Below are positions 1 to 7,819 of a stretch of DNA of 20,176 nucleotides, one piece after another. A program made the translations under genes and the position numbers. Numbering within the stretch: position 1 is the stretch's first letter; each line of letters begins with the position of its first letter. The notes beneath the pieces are model-generated. The model worked only from the letters and a program-made list of their open reading frames with translations, did not search any database and was not told the DNA's origin. The stretch is taken from the IMG/VR virus record IMGVR_UViG_3300035698_008681, positions 1 through 20,176 of that record. One strand, 5' to 3'. This DNA comes from a virus.

Positions 1-336
1 TAAGGAACCTACTGGGATGGAGATAGTCCCCGTGGTGCCCGAACGTGTGAACGTGACGTTACCGCCCGCGAACAAAGCAGGTCGACGGAAGATGACCGCA
101 GGTAGTATCTCGCGAGCGCGTGCGTCCAAGTCAGAGCCCGTGGCCTTGCCCAGGTCGAACAAGCTACGAAGGCGTGCCATCTGAACGTACTGCTCTGCAG
201 CCTCGTTAGCAGCAGAAGCCAGTACGTGGAAAACCGCACTGTTGCGGGTCAACCCAACAAGACGCGAGCGAGATACTACACGCGCAACGGACTCGCGTAG
301 GATCTGAACTCGGTTTCTAGGAGAAAAGATAGGCAC
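1..336 (-). CDS. Baseplate wedge protein, J/gp6-like (5' part, continues off the left edge)
   Basis: The 112 visible codons run open from a GTG at 336 to base 1. Residues 65-76 read ATGSDLDARARE, followed by an arginine/proline turn (FRRPALFAGG, 83-92), a V-x-F strand and IPVG at 107-110. This order (G-x-DLD, R-P-A, A-x-G, IP-x-G) is the N-terminal signature of the baseplate J / T4 gp6 / Mu gp47 family, which forms the wedge ring of contractile tails. The GTG shares its G with the TAG of the LysM-gp25 gene (TAGTG), the same junction as at 2630, so translation is probably coupled. Position directly after a gp25-like gene matches the usual order in P2- and Mu-like phages. A different frame at 9-239 is an out-of-frame shadow. 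The C-terminal part is outside the window. Confidence 0.85.
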   Translation of the reverse strand, partial: MPIFSPRNRVQILRESVARVVSRSRLVGLTRNSAVFHVLASAANEAAEQYVQMARLRSLFDLGKATGSDLDARAREILPAVIFRRPALFAGGNVTFTRSGTTGTISIPVGSL

Positions 337-2183
337 TAGCTATTACCTTCCGAAGCGGAACCAAACGGCAGTACCAGCGTCGCGCCACTACGTTGCCCGC
401 TCACAATGGGTGTGATTTCTTGAGTTAGCAATCCAGTCGAGCCATCGTAAACCACGTTGCTGGATTCAATGCCGCTCACCCGTGAGTCCGCCAAGAGCGC
501 TTCACGTAGGATGATGGAGGCCATAAGCACGTGCTGTGTGGTCCCCTTGGTCCCTACGTTCCGGCGAATACCGATGTCCGGGAGAAACGTAGTCTCCCCT
601 CGCTCTATGTTGACGGTGATCTCTGTGCCTTGCACGATGTTCGGTACGCCACCTACTAACTCAGCGTCCAGGCTGTCTCCTGTTTCGGAAACTGCGATGT
701 CGAACTGGCCTGTCTCGGCGAGTAGCTTTCGGTCAAGTGCTAAGTCGATGCCGTACAGTGCTTCCTCAGGACTTAGGAAGTCGACGAGGCCCTTGCCCGT
801 CGAGCTGTTCACGGCGGTCGTGGAAGGCACAAGGATGGTGTCTCCTGGTGCGAGGATGCCTGGCCCGCCGCCTGACGCGATGTACGGCGCCCTAAGGTCG
901 TTTAGCACCACGATAGCCTCGGGGGTCGTGTTCGCCTTCGTGGCAATGCTCTCAATCGAGTCCGTAGCGCGCACAAGCACCTCGGACAGACCAGACTCCC
1001 TAGGGATGACCAGACCGCTTAGGCGTCCACTGGAGCCTCCCACAGTACGTGTACGCGTGCCTATGGTTGTGCCACCAGAACCGTTAGCACCTGGTGCGCT
1101 TGCTCCTCCCCCACTGGAGACGTCTGCGCGCGAAGCCGCAGACTCACCTTCGAAAAAAGCCTCGATCTTTGCGAACGTGTTCTCGAACTTCTCCCCATAC
1201 ATAGCAATATGGTCTAGCGAGGACTCAAGACGCCGGATACTGCGAGCATTCTCGTGGAGTACCCCAAAGGTCGCATTGTCCAGGGAGTCGATGAGGCGGT
1301 CTCCTGCGGTCGCTAACGAGTCGGTGGTTGTCGCGACAATCTTTAGCGGTAGGTTGATAAGGTCTGTTGCCCCTGAGATGAGTCCTCCTACGGCATTTAG
1401 TATTTGGCCTGCGCTTAGCAAGACTGTCTGGATATTCGCCACCTTCCGCCGAATAGCAGAAAGGTTCGCTGTAATCTCTGCAAAGGCTGCACGGCCATCG
1501 TTGAATGCTTCGTTGATGTCTCTGAGCGCATCTGTGAAGTTCCACTCGCTCTCGTCGACAACGGGTACCAGGCCGCTAACGATGCCGTCACCAATAGTGG
1601 TTAGCTGAATGCGGTACTCGAAGTGCACGCGGTTCTTGGAAGCGTCCCTTGGTGAGGTAAATACCCTAGGTACCACTACGAAGTGGTCGTCCTCCCCCAG
1701 GACGTGGAAAATCATAATGTGGTGTGCGGATGTTTCTGGATCCTTTTTCAGGATGGAGTACGCACGGAAGAAGTTTCGGAAGGCATTGAAGTGGGCCGTG
1801 CCGCTGATTGCCTGGCCGTTGCCCTGTACACCTTGGAATCCTGCGGCTCTCTTCTCTGAGAGACCGAATGTGCCTTCAATGGTGATGTCCCTGGTGATGA
1901 TTCCGTTCTCTTCTGCGGAGACGGTGTTCGCTGCGGTAGGGGTGAGCGTTTGTTGGAACGGCTCTGACAGGTCGTATTTAGTAGGGTTTAGCGGGAGAAC
2001 GAACACACCGTTTTCGATGTTCTGGTTGTTACGCAGGTCGTAGATTTCGAAAACGAAGCCCTGGCGAAAGCTGTTCCGTAGATCGCTAATAGCTGCAGAG
2101 GCGCCGCCAGGCGTAGTTACTACGAACTGGTTTGTAGCTATCAGAGCCTCTGCGGATGACAGTGAGCTTGCGAACGTGTCCAT
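336..2183 (-). CDS. Baseplate protein with N-terminal beta domain, LysM-like domain and C-terminal gp25-like domain
   Basis: This 615-residue protein looks like a multi-domain baseplate component. Residues about 41-200 are beta-rich and include VLPLNPTKYDLSEP and a G-x-I-x-R-DI-x-IEGTFG pattern, as in hub-associated tail proteins. Residues 215-345 are helical. A glycine/serine-rich linker covers 355-390. A LysM-like domain lies at about 402-453 (DSIESIATKANTTPEAI, then LAPGDTILVP). Residues about 477-607 resemble the GPW/gp25 wedge or sheath-initiator family: VPNIVQGTEI, ERGETTFLPDIGI, and a helix ending in EALLADSRV. In T4 the LysM-containing gp53 and gp25 are separate baseplate proteins; here equivalents appear fused. 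The ATG at 2183 is the only sensible start because a TAG lies six codons upstream in frame; no good Shine-Dalgarno is visible. The gp25 and LysM assignments are from motif recognition; the N-terminal role is inferred. Confidence 0.82.
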   Translation of the reverse strand: MDTFASSLSSAEALIATNQFVVTTPGGASAAISDLRNSFRQGFVFEIYDLRNNQNIENGVFVLPLNPTKYDLSEPFQQTLTPTAANTVSAEENGIITRDITIEGTFGLSEKRAAGFQGVQGNGQAISGTAHFNAFRNFFRAYSILKKDPETSAHHIMIFHVLGEDDHFVVVPRVFTSPRDASKNRVHFEYRIQLTTIGDGIVSGLVPVVDESEWNFTDALRDINEAFNDGRAAFAEITANLSAIRRKVANIQTVLLSAGQILNAVGGLISGATDLINLPLKIVATTTDSLATAGDRLIDSLDNATFGVLHENARSIRRLESSLDHIAMYGEKFENTFAKIEAFFEGESAASRADVSSGGGASAPGANGSGGTTIGTRTRTVGGSSGRLSGLVIPRESGLSEVLVRATDSIESIATKANTTPEAIVVLNDLRAPYIASGGGPGILAPGDTILVPSTTAVNSSTGKGLVDFLSPEEALYGIDLALDRKLLAETGQFDIAVSETGDSLDAELVGGVPNIVQGTEITVNIERGETTFLPDIGIRRNVGTKGTTQHVLMASIILREALLADSRVSGIESSNVVYDGSTGLLTQEITPIVSGQRSGATLVLPFGSASEGNS

Positions 2184-2210
2184 GACGTGGAGTTTACGCT
2201 AGGTCTGGGA

Positions 2211-2630
2211 TTAGCTCCACGGGGCCCCTAACGAAGTTGTGCCTGTTCGGTAATGAGCGTCAATCGCTGTAGCCCAGGCGGCCCCTGCTGCTGTGTGCGT
2301 GGGGTAGATGACCGCGGCTAGCGCTGTGAGTATCGGCGGGGCAGGCGGGGGCACCCCTGGCGGGAGCATTCCACCTGCTAAGGCTGCAGAGTGTGCTGCT
2401 ACTGCCAGCGAGAGCACGGCTGCTGCTGTTCCTGGTACGGACATACCTAGACAGGCTGTTTCGAACGCGGTTTTAGCAAGTGCGCTCGTTGTCGTCGGGG
2501 GGACAACTGCCTGAGAGTAGTTTGTTAGCACCTGGCCCCAGTTACTAACAGCATCGGCTTCGGTATCCCCTGGGTCTTCGAACAGCGCCTCCAAAGCACC
2601 TGCTAGGTCTGTAGGTAACTGAAGCGGCAC
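2211..2630 (-). CDS. Small alanine-rich virion or baseplate-associated protein of unknown function
   Basis: This 139-residue protein is not one I can name. It opens with an acidic helix (residues 6-25), continues with an alanine-rich middle containing hydrophobic stretches around 55-90, has a proline cluster PPGVPPPAPP near 90-100, and ends in an alanine-rich helix. It starts with GTG at 2630, sharing one base with the TAG of the spike gene (TAGTG); the AAGG about 11 bases upstream may help, but coupling is likely. Its place between the spike and the gp25-like gene suggests a baseplate or tail-assembly role. That is inference from context only. There is no signal peptide, and the hydrophobic stretches are too alanine-rich and irregular for me to call membrane helices. 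Confidence 0.7.
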   Translation of the reverse strand: MPLQLPTDLAGALEALFEDPGDTEADAVSNWGQVLTNYSQAVVPPTTTSALAKTAFETACLGMSVPGTAAAVLSLAVAAHSAALAGGMLPPGVPPPAPPILTALAAVIYPTHTAAGAAWATAIDAHYRTGTTSLGAPWS

Positions 2631-3601
2631 TAGAACAAGACCTTAGCAACTCGCGATAGCAGCGTGGTGCCCATATCGATAACGGTAGCTGCAGTCATAG
2701 GCGGACCTGAAGGGCCCGTACCAGTAGCGTGCGTGTGTGCTCGGTACTCGTTTAGGAATGAGTTGAAGAACGAGCGAAAGCCGTCACCTAGGATCACAGC
2801 TTCGGTTGCTCCGGCACCTAAGTCGATTCGTAGCTGGGTACCGTCCCTGAACACTTCTAAGACGTCCTCGTCGTTGCCCATGGAGATAGTAAGTCGCTGC
2901 GTGCCCTTCACTCGGAAGCGTACGTCACCGCTTGGCGCTGTGGGTGCTTCCGTGGCTGGGTCGGAGTAGGCACCTACGGTATCGATTAGTAAGTCACCCT
3001 GTTCGTTCACTCGGACTTCGGTCCCGTAGTGATGGCTGTAGCTCTCGTTGAGCTTCGGGTTACCGCGTGTAGCAACTTCGCCTTCCCGCCAGCCTGGCCC
3101 TGAGGTGAGTACACGGTTGCTGCGCTCGTGCGTGATGGCTCCTCGGATGATGGGGGAGTCCACGTTCTTCTCGATGAAGTCGATGAGCACCATGTCACCG
3201 TCGGTGTCGCCTAGCTGGGTCGCTGGGCTGGTAAAGGTACCTCGTGCGGAGACAGTCCGCTGCAGGTTCAAGGGGATACCGCTGTTTGTGATGTCCCTTG
3301 TGGAAGGCCTAGGAAACCATAGGTTTGCTGCGTTGTTCACGCCGTGCTGTTGCTGGATAACAGGCACGCTCTTGATGGAAAACTGGTTGTTTACCAGAAC
3401 AACGTCACATTCTACGGATACGCCGCGAATGTTTGCAGGATCATCCACAGTACGGGTATTGACTACCAAAGCTCGGTAGGGCGCTCGGTATGGGTCTAAC
3501 ACCATAGTGCGCGCCTTGGTGCGGTCCCGCACATCGATTCCAGACTGGACAATGGGCCCACCCCGAATGCGTTGCGGTTGGTATCTGTGATCGTCAGCCA
3601 T
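2630..3601 (-). CDS. Baseplate hub spike protein, gpV/gp5/VgrG-like
   Basis: At 323 residues this is a likely central spike that sits under the hub and pierces the host envelope. Residues 115-165 match the OB-fold region of gp5/gpV/VgrG proteins: GDTDGDMVLIDFIEKN, then SPIIRGAITHE, equivalent to the G-D-x-V-x-V-x-F ... P-x-I-x-G-x-V pattern. Residues 189-208 (SHHYGTEVRVNEQGDLLID) resemble the strand repeats that follow in VgrG-type spikes. Near the C-terminus an HTH segment (H289, H291) followed by a GTGPSGPP stretch matches a motif common in phage baseplate spikes. No lysozyme domain is present, unlike T4 gp5. The ATG overlaps the hub stop by one base (TAATG). The hub gene directly upstream supports the call. 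Confidence 0.85.
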   Translation of the reverse strand: MADDHRYQPQRIRGGPIVQSGIDVRDRTKARTMVLDPYRAPYRALVVNTRTVDDPANIRGVSVECDVVLVNNQFSIKSVPVIQQQHGVNNAANLWFPRPSTRDITNSGIPLNLQRTVSARGTFTSPATQLGDTDGDMVLIDFIEKNVDSPIIRGAITHERSNRVLTSGPGWREGEVATRGNPKLNESYSHHYGTEVRVNEQGDLLIDTVGAYSDPATEAPTAPSGDVRFRVKGTQRLTISMGNDEDVLEVFRDGTQLRIDLGAGATEAVILGDGFRSFFNSFLNEYRAHTHATGTGPSGPPMTAATVIDMGTTLLSRVAKVLF

Positions 3602-5535
3602 TAGAAGCCCTCATCTTCGCCAAGTCCCGCGAGTGGGTCAAAGTTCTCTGACAGATCCAACCCTTCAATGGGTTCGCCTCTCTCAAGGCTGCGTTGACTT
3701 AGTATGACAGTGCCTGGCTCTGCTGTAACAACGGTGGGCGCAGAGTCTGAGAACGACTCAATGATCGGGAGCATTCCTGCATCGGGAGCGCTCCGCTCGG
3801 TGGGGTCGCTGTAGAGAGAGCTATCCAGGTCTGAACCAAGGGACCTTTGCGCGGTCTCGCCGCCCGACGCGGTGAAGCCGTCGCCTTCCCCAATGAAGCC
3901 CTCTCCGCGTCTTCCCTCAAGGAGAAGCAGCGCCCTTGGTGTCTCTGGTACGATAAACGAGCACCCTTCTGCAAACAGGTCCTCGATTTCGTTAGGGGAG
4001 GCATCTTCCGGAATGAAACACATTTCCCTGGCTGTCAGTGCCGCGGGGCTCTCGTACGTAGCATACAAGTCTTCTAGCAGGTGCTCATCTTCGTACTCTC
4101 CGCGAGTTACGGTAAGCGTGGTCGTGCCTGCGTTAGGGTAGCTCCAGCCAGTGTCTACGCCCTCACAGTAGTACGTGATGTTGCCCTCAGCTCGCTTCTC
4201 TTGAATGCGCTCCCCAATGCGAATCTCAGGCATGGCTCGCGAAGTTACTAACTGGCCTGACAGCTCGCGAGGGGCAATGCTAAACCAGTCATGCACTTTC
4301 TTGAGCCAGTTCGATGCTAGACGTAGGAAGTCGAACTCGGAATCCGTGGTGCTCTCTGGGTTAGCAAGTACGTTCCTCGCTTCGCGGAAGGGTAGGTACT
4401 TCGATGTCAGATCATGACGGCGTAGTCCGTGCCGCTGGATGCTCTGTTCGTTGAAGATGGGCATGTCTCCAGGGCGCCCTGGTACTACGCCTGGCAGACC
4501 TGCTTGGAGTAGCGCAGATACATTGAATGCGTCATTTCCTACTCCCTTGAGGGTCAACGTCCAGTAGTTGAATCGGTTGGCTGATCCGCCCTTAGCAACT
4601 TTGTGATCTTTGATGTCGCTGGGCTCTAGTACACGAGTACGTAGCCTGTCCCACGAAGAACGATCTGTGACTCCTGTGGCGGAATCGAACGTAGGAAAGG
4701 GGCGCTCTCTAAAGTAGACCACGGGCTTTAGCTTATCAAAGCCCCTGAAACGGCCGTCGGGACCTAGATCTACAAACAGCTCGTTGAGCCCGCCGTTCGC
4801 GTACTCCTGCATGATGTCCCAGAGCTTACCAGTCTGGTCCAGCGTGAATAAAGTAGGCGCTGCTGTGAACCCGTTTGTTGCGGTGTTCATCTCCTGGATC
4901 TGACGAAGACTCAAGATGTTACTAAAGAAACCACCACCTAAACCAGGCGGAAGCGCCCACTGCTGTTCAGCTCGCTCCTGGTTAGCTACCCAGGTGTGGA
5001 TAAGCAGGCGGATGAACTTCTCAGGCGTGCCCTCATAGGACTGCAAAGCCGTTTCATTCAAGTTAGCGAGGCTGAGTACAGCCCTTTGCGGACTTCCGTG
5101 GATGTTGACGAACAGCTCTGTGGTCTCGAAAACCTTGCCAAAATCTCGACCTGTGATCGTGTACGTCTCGTCCTGCGCGCCCTGTCCCGTGCGCATGTCC
5201 GACTCTTGAGCCGAGTCGATATTGCCTAGCATTAGGTCGAAGCGCTGGCCGTCCACTTCCATGACAATCTTGACCCACACACCTTCGGGGTCTTTCCACA
5301 GTCGCCGCAGCGCTGAGACTGGACCGAACGACGAGGGCTTCTTGATTGTGATTGTGAACGTACCGCTGGCAGCGCCTAACTTCTTCGAAGTGCTAACCCC
5401 GATAACGTCTCCTAGCTCCGGATGAGAAGAGATCGGCTCCTCACTACTGAATCCGTTGTCGGCGAACGTGTAAAACGCGACAAGACACCTGGTATGGGTG
5501 CCTTGGTTGTAGGTTGTTCGTTCTTGCCTAGGCAT
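3601..5535 (-). CDS. Baseplate hub protein, gpD/gp27-like
   Basis: This 644-residue protein resembles the tail hub that links the tube to the spike. Residues 40-135 carry the first hub beta-barrel signature: a GDVIGVSTSKKLGAASGTF strand pair, VWVKIVMEVDGQ, then LMLGNIDSAQE and ITGRDFGKVFE, matching the G-x-I-x-S ... GRDF pattern of gpD/XkdQ-like proteins. A helical and beta region follows (150-500). The last 130 residues are acidic, serine- and glycine-rich with EEDEGF-type endings and look disordered. At 644 residues it is longer than typical gpD proteins (about 350-400), so extra domains are likely in the middle or C-terminus. The position between tape measure and spike fits. Start ATG 5535 lies just after the tape measure stop, with only a weak Shine-Dalgarno. 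Confidence 0.85.
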   Translation of the reverse strand: MPRQERTTYNQGTHTRCLVAFYTFADNGFSSEEPISSHPELGDVIGVSTSKKLGAASGTFTITIKKPSSFGPVSALRRLWKDPEGVWVKIVMEVDGQRFDLMLGNIDSAQESDMRTGQGAQDETYTITGRDFGKVFETTELFVNIHGSPQRAVLSLANLNETALQSYEGTPEKFIRLLIHTWVANQERAEQQWALPPGLGGGFFSNILSLRQIQEMNTATNGFTAAPTLFTLDQTGKLWDIMQEYANGGLNELFVDLGPDGRFRGFDKLKPVVYFRERPFPTFDSATGVTDRSSWDRLRTRVLEPSDIKDHKVAKGGSANRFNYWTLTLKGVGNDAFNVSALLQAGLPGVVPGRPGDMPIFNEQSIQRHGLRRHDLTSKYLPFREARNVLANPESTTDSEFDFLRLASNWLKKVHDWFSIAPRELSGQLVTSRAMPEIRIGERIQEKRAEGNITYYCEGVDTGWSYPNAGTTTLTVTRGEYEDEHLLEDLYATYESPAALTAREMCFIPEDASPNEIEDLFAEGCSFIVPETPRALLLLEGRRGEGFIGEGDGFTASGGETAQRSLGSDLDSSLYSDPTERSAPDAGMLPIIESFSDSAPTVVTAEPGTVILSQRSLERGEPIEGLDLSENFDPLAGLGEDEGF

Positions 5536-5541
5536 AGCCTG

Positions 5542-7449
5542 TTATCCCATAGCTAGAACGCCCTCACCACTGGCGGACTCGTTCTCCATGCCATCTGCTG
5601 CATGGAAGAGCATACGGCCCGCTCCGCGAAGCGTTTCGGACACCGAAGAAACTGGGCCAGGAGCACCAACACTAACGGGCGCGCCCTTACCTCCTGTCAG
5701 CTTGGGGTGTGTAGGCGCGTCTGACCTGAAAAGGTCACCCGTTAGAGTATGCAAGGCGTCGGTGGCTGTCTCCGTAGCAGTATCTAGCATTACGTCTGCG
5801 GACTCTCCTGTTATGTTTGTAATGACCCGACGAAAAGCTTCTCCAGCATCACCAGTGACCATAGCGATGAGTGCCTCTATGCCTCCCTCTTGGAACACCG
5901 CGACAGCGCTAGTCAGGTAGTTGATAACATCAGTGATGCCCTCGGCTACCGTGGTCAGGATAGGCCGCAGCATTGCCAGCTCAGCATTACGAACTTTGAT
6001 AGCTGTGGCTGACACAGAGGCACCTAGGTTTGCCTGCGCATTTTGGTAGCCTGCCTCTCCTGCAGCGACACCGTACGCGCCAGAAAGCGCACTCCTGCGC
6101 TCTAGGAAAGCATCACCCTCTTCAGTACCAGTACCCTCACCAAAGTTTCCTGAAAACCTAGCCAGGTCCCGCGCTTGAGGTACAGATATCTGCCCGCCCA
6201 TGAAGGTAGGCATGACCGTCTCCATAAGGTGCATACGCCCTTCTTCCGTGCCTGACATGCCGTTTAGCATACCTGCCATGTCGCTCGTAAACGAGTCAGG
6301 GTTGCTCTCTATGTACTCCCGGGCTTCGTAGTAGGACCGGGTAGTACCAAAGCCTGCAGCACGAAGCGCAATAGCAGAGATACCATCGTCCGTAGGGCGC
6401 CAGGTACGCGTAGCCTCAGCGGTGGACTGAGTCACACGAGAAGCGCGCTCCCCTGAGAACGACTGCCCCATACCTGCGAAGCCTCGCTGTAGGCTCAGAA
6501 TGGAAGCTAGATTGACGTTTGCTCCAGCAAGTCGGCTGGTCTCTAGTGTGCTTGTAGCGGTTTCAATGAACTCGCTGAGCCTAGATTCACGTATACCACT
6601 GGCCATCCCTGCAGCAATCGCAGCGCGCATGGCCATACTGCCCTGCATACCTATGTCACTAGAGCCCGCTCTTCCTGCGTTCTGGGCGCGCAAGATGCTA
6701 ACAGCGCCTCCGCGGATACCTCCTAGGTTCTGTGCATCTAGTGCTGTATTAGCTATGTCTGCTGTTAGCGAATCGCCACTCAGAGCCGCGTTTTGGGCGA
6801 ACTGTCCCGCTTGGGCGTGAGCTGCGCCCCTATTCAGCCCGAAGCTGGTATATGCCTTCTCCGCTGCAATAGACCGACTACCTAAGGCGCCTGTGCTTTG
6901 CGCCATCGCGGTCTGTTGCGCTGCGTAGATACCGTGATAGCGCTGCATGCTATTCAGCACACCAGACATTAGTCCGCCTACAAAAGGGATACCTGCTACG
7001 GCCTGCGAAAAGAACCCGTCACCCGACGCAGCTGCTCTACCTAGTCCACCCAGGTAGGTTCCTACGCCCGTAGCAGCTGCTCTGTTACCAAAAGAAGGAC
7101 CGCCGCCTGAGCCGCCTGAGCCGCCTGAGCCACCCCTACCTTGCTGCGCTTGCTGCAGTTGCCGCATTTGCCCAGAAAGGCCTGTGATTGCCCGAACAAG
7201 TGTAGGGTTCTGAGAACCTCCTCCTCCACCGCCACTAGCACCACCCGCACCACCCAGGCTGCTTGTGGCTTTACCGAAGCTTTCGACTGCTTTTACAAGA
7301 CCATCGACGTTCTGAGCCATGCGGCTAAGAGAACGCTCGAAGTTCTCCAGCATATCGTCGTCAAACACACGCTTGAGGGTGTTCCCTAAGCCTTTGACCT
7401 TCCGATCATCGACTGCAACCTCAATCGTGGTTTGATGACGTGTTTGCAT
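5542..7449 (-). CDS. Tail tape measure protein
   Basis: The 635-residue product follows the two chaperone frames and precedes the hub, the standard place for the tape measure, which sets tail length inside the tube. The N-terminus (residues 1-62) is a short beta segment plus amphipathic helices. Two flexible glycine/serine linkers follow (about 65-79 and 104-118), separated by a glutamine-rich helix (LSGQMRQLQQAQQ). Then come a hydrophobic stretch around 147-166 and a long alanine/serine-rich helical body, with a second hydrophobic region around 480-520 (MLRPILTTVAEGITDVINYL). At roughly 0.15 nm per residue the length would predict a tail of about 95 nm, fairly short for a myovirus. No lytic transglycosylase or peptidase motif is visible. 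An AAGGTAGA Shine-Dalgarno-like sequence precedes ATG 7449. Confidence 0.87.
   Translation of the reverse strand: MQTRHQTTIEVAVDDRKVKGLGNTLKRVFDDDMLENFERSLSRMAQNVDGLVKAVESFGKATSSLGGAGGASGGGGGGSQNPTLVRAITGLSGQMRQLQQAQQGRGGSGGSGGSGGGPSFGNRAAATGVGTYLGGLGRAAASGDGFFSQAVAGIPFVGGLMSGVLNSMQRYHGIYAAQQTAMAQSTGALGSRSIAAEKAYTSFGLNRGAAHAQAGQFAQNAALSGDSLTADIANTALDAQNLGGIRGGAVSILRAQNAGRAGSSDIGMQGSMAMRAAIAAGMASGIRESRLSEFIETATSTLETSRLAGANVNLASILSLQRGFAGMGQSFSGERASRVTQSTAEATRTWRPTDDGISAIALRAAGFGTTRSYYEAREYIESNPDSFTSDMAGMLNGMSGTEEGRMHLMETVMPTFMGGQISVPQARDLARFSGNFGEGTGTEEGDAFLERRSALSGAYGVAAGEAGYQNAQANLGASVSATAIKVRNAELAMLRPILTTVAEGITDVINYLTSAVAVFQEGGIEALIAMVTGDAGEAFRRVITNITGESADVMLDTATETATDALHTLTGDLFRSDAPTHPKLTGGKGAPVSVGAPGPVSSVSETLRGAGRMLFHAADGMENESASGEGVLAMG
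7102..7128 (-). repeat. Three perfect tandem 9-bp copies encoding (Ser-Gly-Gly)3
   Basis: The 9-base unit gccgcctga occurs three times head to tail on the plus strand. Read on the coding strand it gives TCA-GGC-GGC, forming most of the second glycine/serine linker of the tape measure. Perfect in-frame copies are prone to slippage, so linker length could vary among relatives. Confidence 0.9.
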
Positions 7450-7453
7450 GTTT

Positions 7454-7819
7454 CTACCTTGTTGATTCTTTGTCTTCGGCAGTCTCTTCGAGTTCTAAGG
7501 CGTCAAACTCCGGAATACCTGTCAAATGCGGTCTGTCTGCAATCGCGGCGCCTTCTTCTCCGCTGACTACTTCTTGGCGGTCCTCTACGTAGTGCTCATG
7601 TAGATTCACGCCTTTGCGCTTGGCTTCGATAGCTGTAGCGGCGTTGATAGCCTCAACAGCTTCACGCACCGTCGCCCGTAAGAGTCTCTCGTCGTTTGGC
7701 GGGAGGCTGAACTTCTGACCCCAGAGGTGCCTCAGCATCTCCAGGTCGTACTCCTTGTGCTCCAGCTTCCTCGCGTACTCCGCTACGCTCGTCCTCTCCT
7801 CCGTGAAATCGTGCTTCAT
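7454..7819 (-). CDS. Tail assembly chaperone, downstream (T-like) frame
   Basis: This 121-residue frame overlaps the 3' end of the upstream chaperone by 158 bases in another reading frame and ends 4 bases before the tape measure start. It is largely helical and charged, with LRHLWGQKFSLPPNDERLL (residues 29-47), a tryptophan plus proline arrangement typical of chaperone T segments. Two expression routes are possible. One is independent initiation at ATG 7819, preceded by GGGAGGT (7829-7835) nine bases away. The other is ribosomal frameshifting from the upstream frame, giving a G-T fusion. The frame opens only after a TGA at 7856-7858, so any shift must occur downstream of that. The relationship is +1 (equivalently -2), not the -1 of lambda. 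The chaperones would coat the tape measure during tail assembly. Confidence 0.8.
   Translation of the reverse strand: MKHDFTEERTSVAEYARKLEHKEYDLEMLRHLWGQKFSLPPNDERLLRATVREAVEAINAATAIEAKRKGVNLHEHYVEDRQEVVSGEEGAAIADRPHLTGIPEFDALELEETAEDKESTR

Noticed and set aside
457-1608. A 383-codon open frame on the plus strand
   Set aside because: It is antisense to the LysM-gp25 gene, has no recognisable domain, and its composition mirrors the codon pattern of the true gene.
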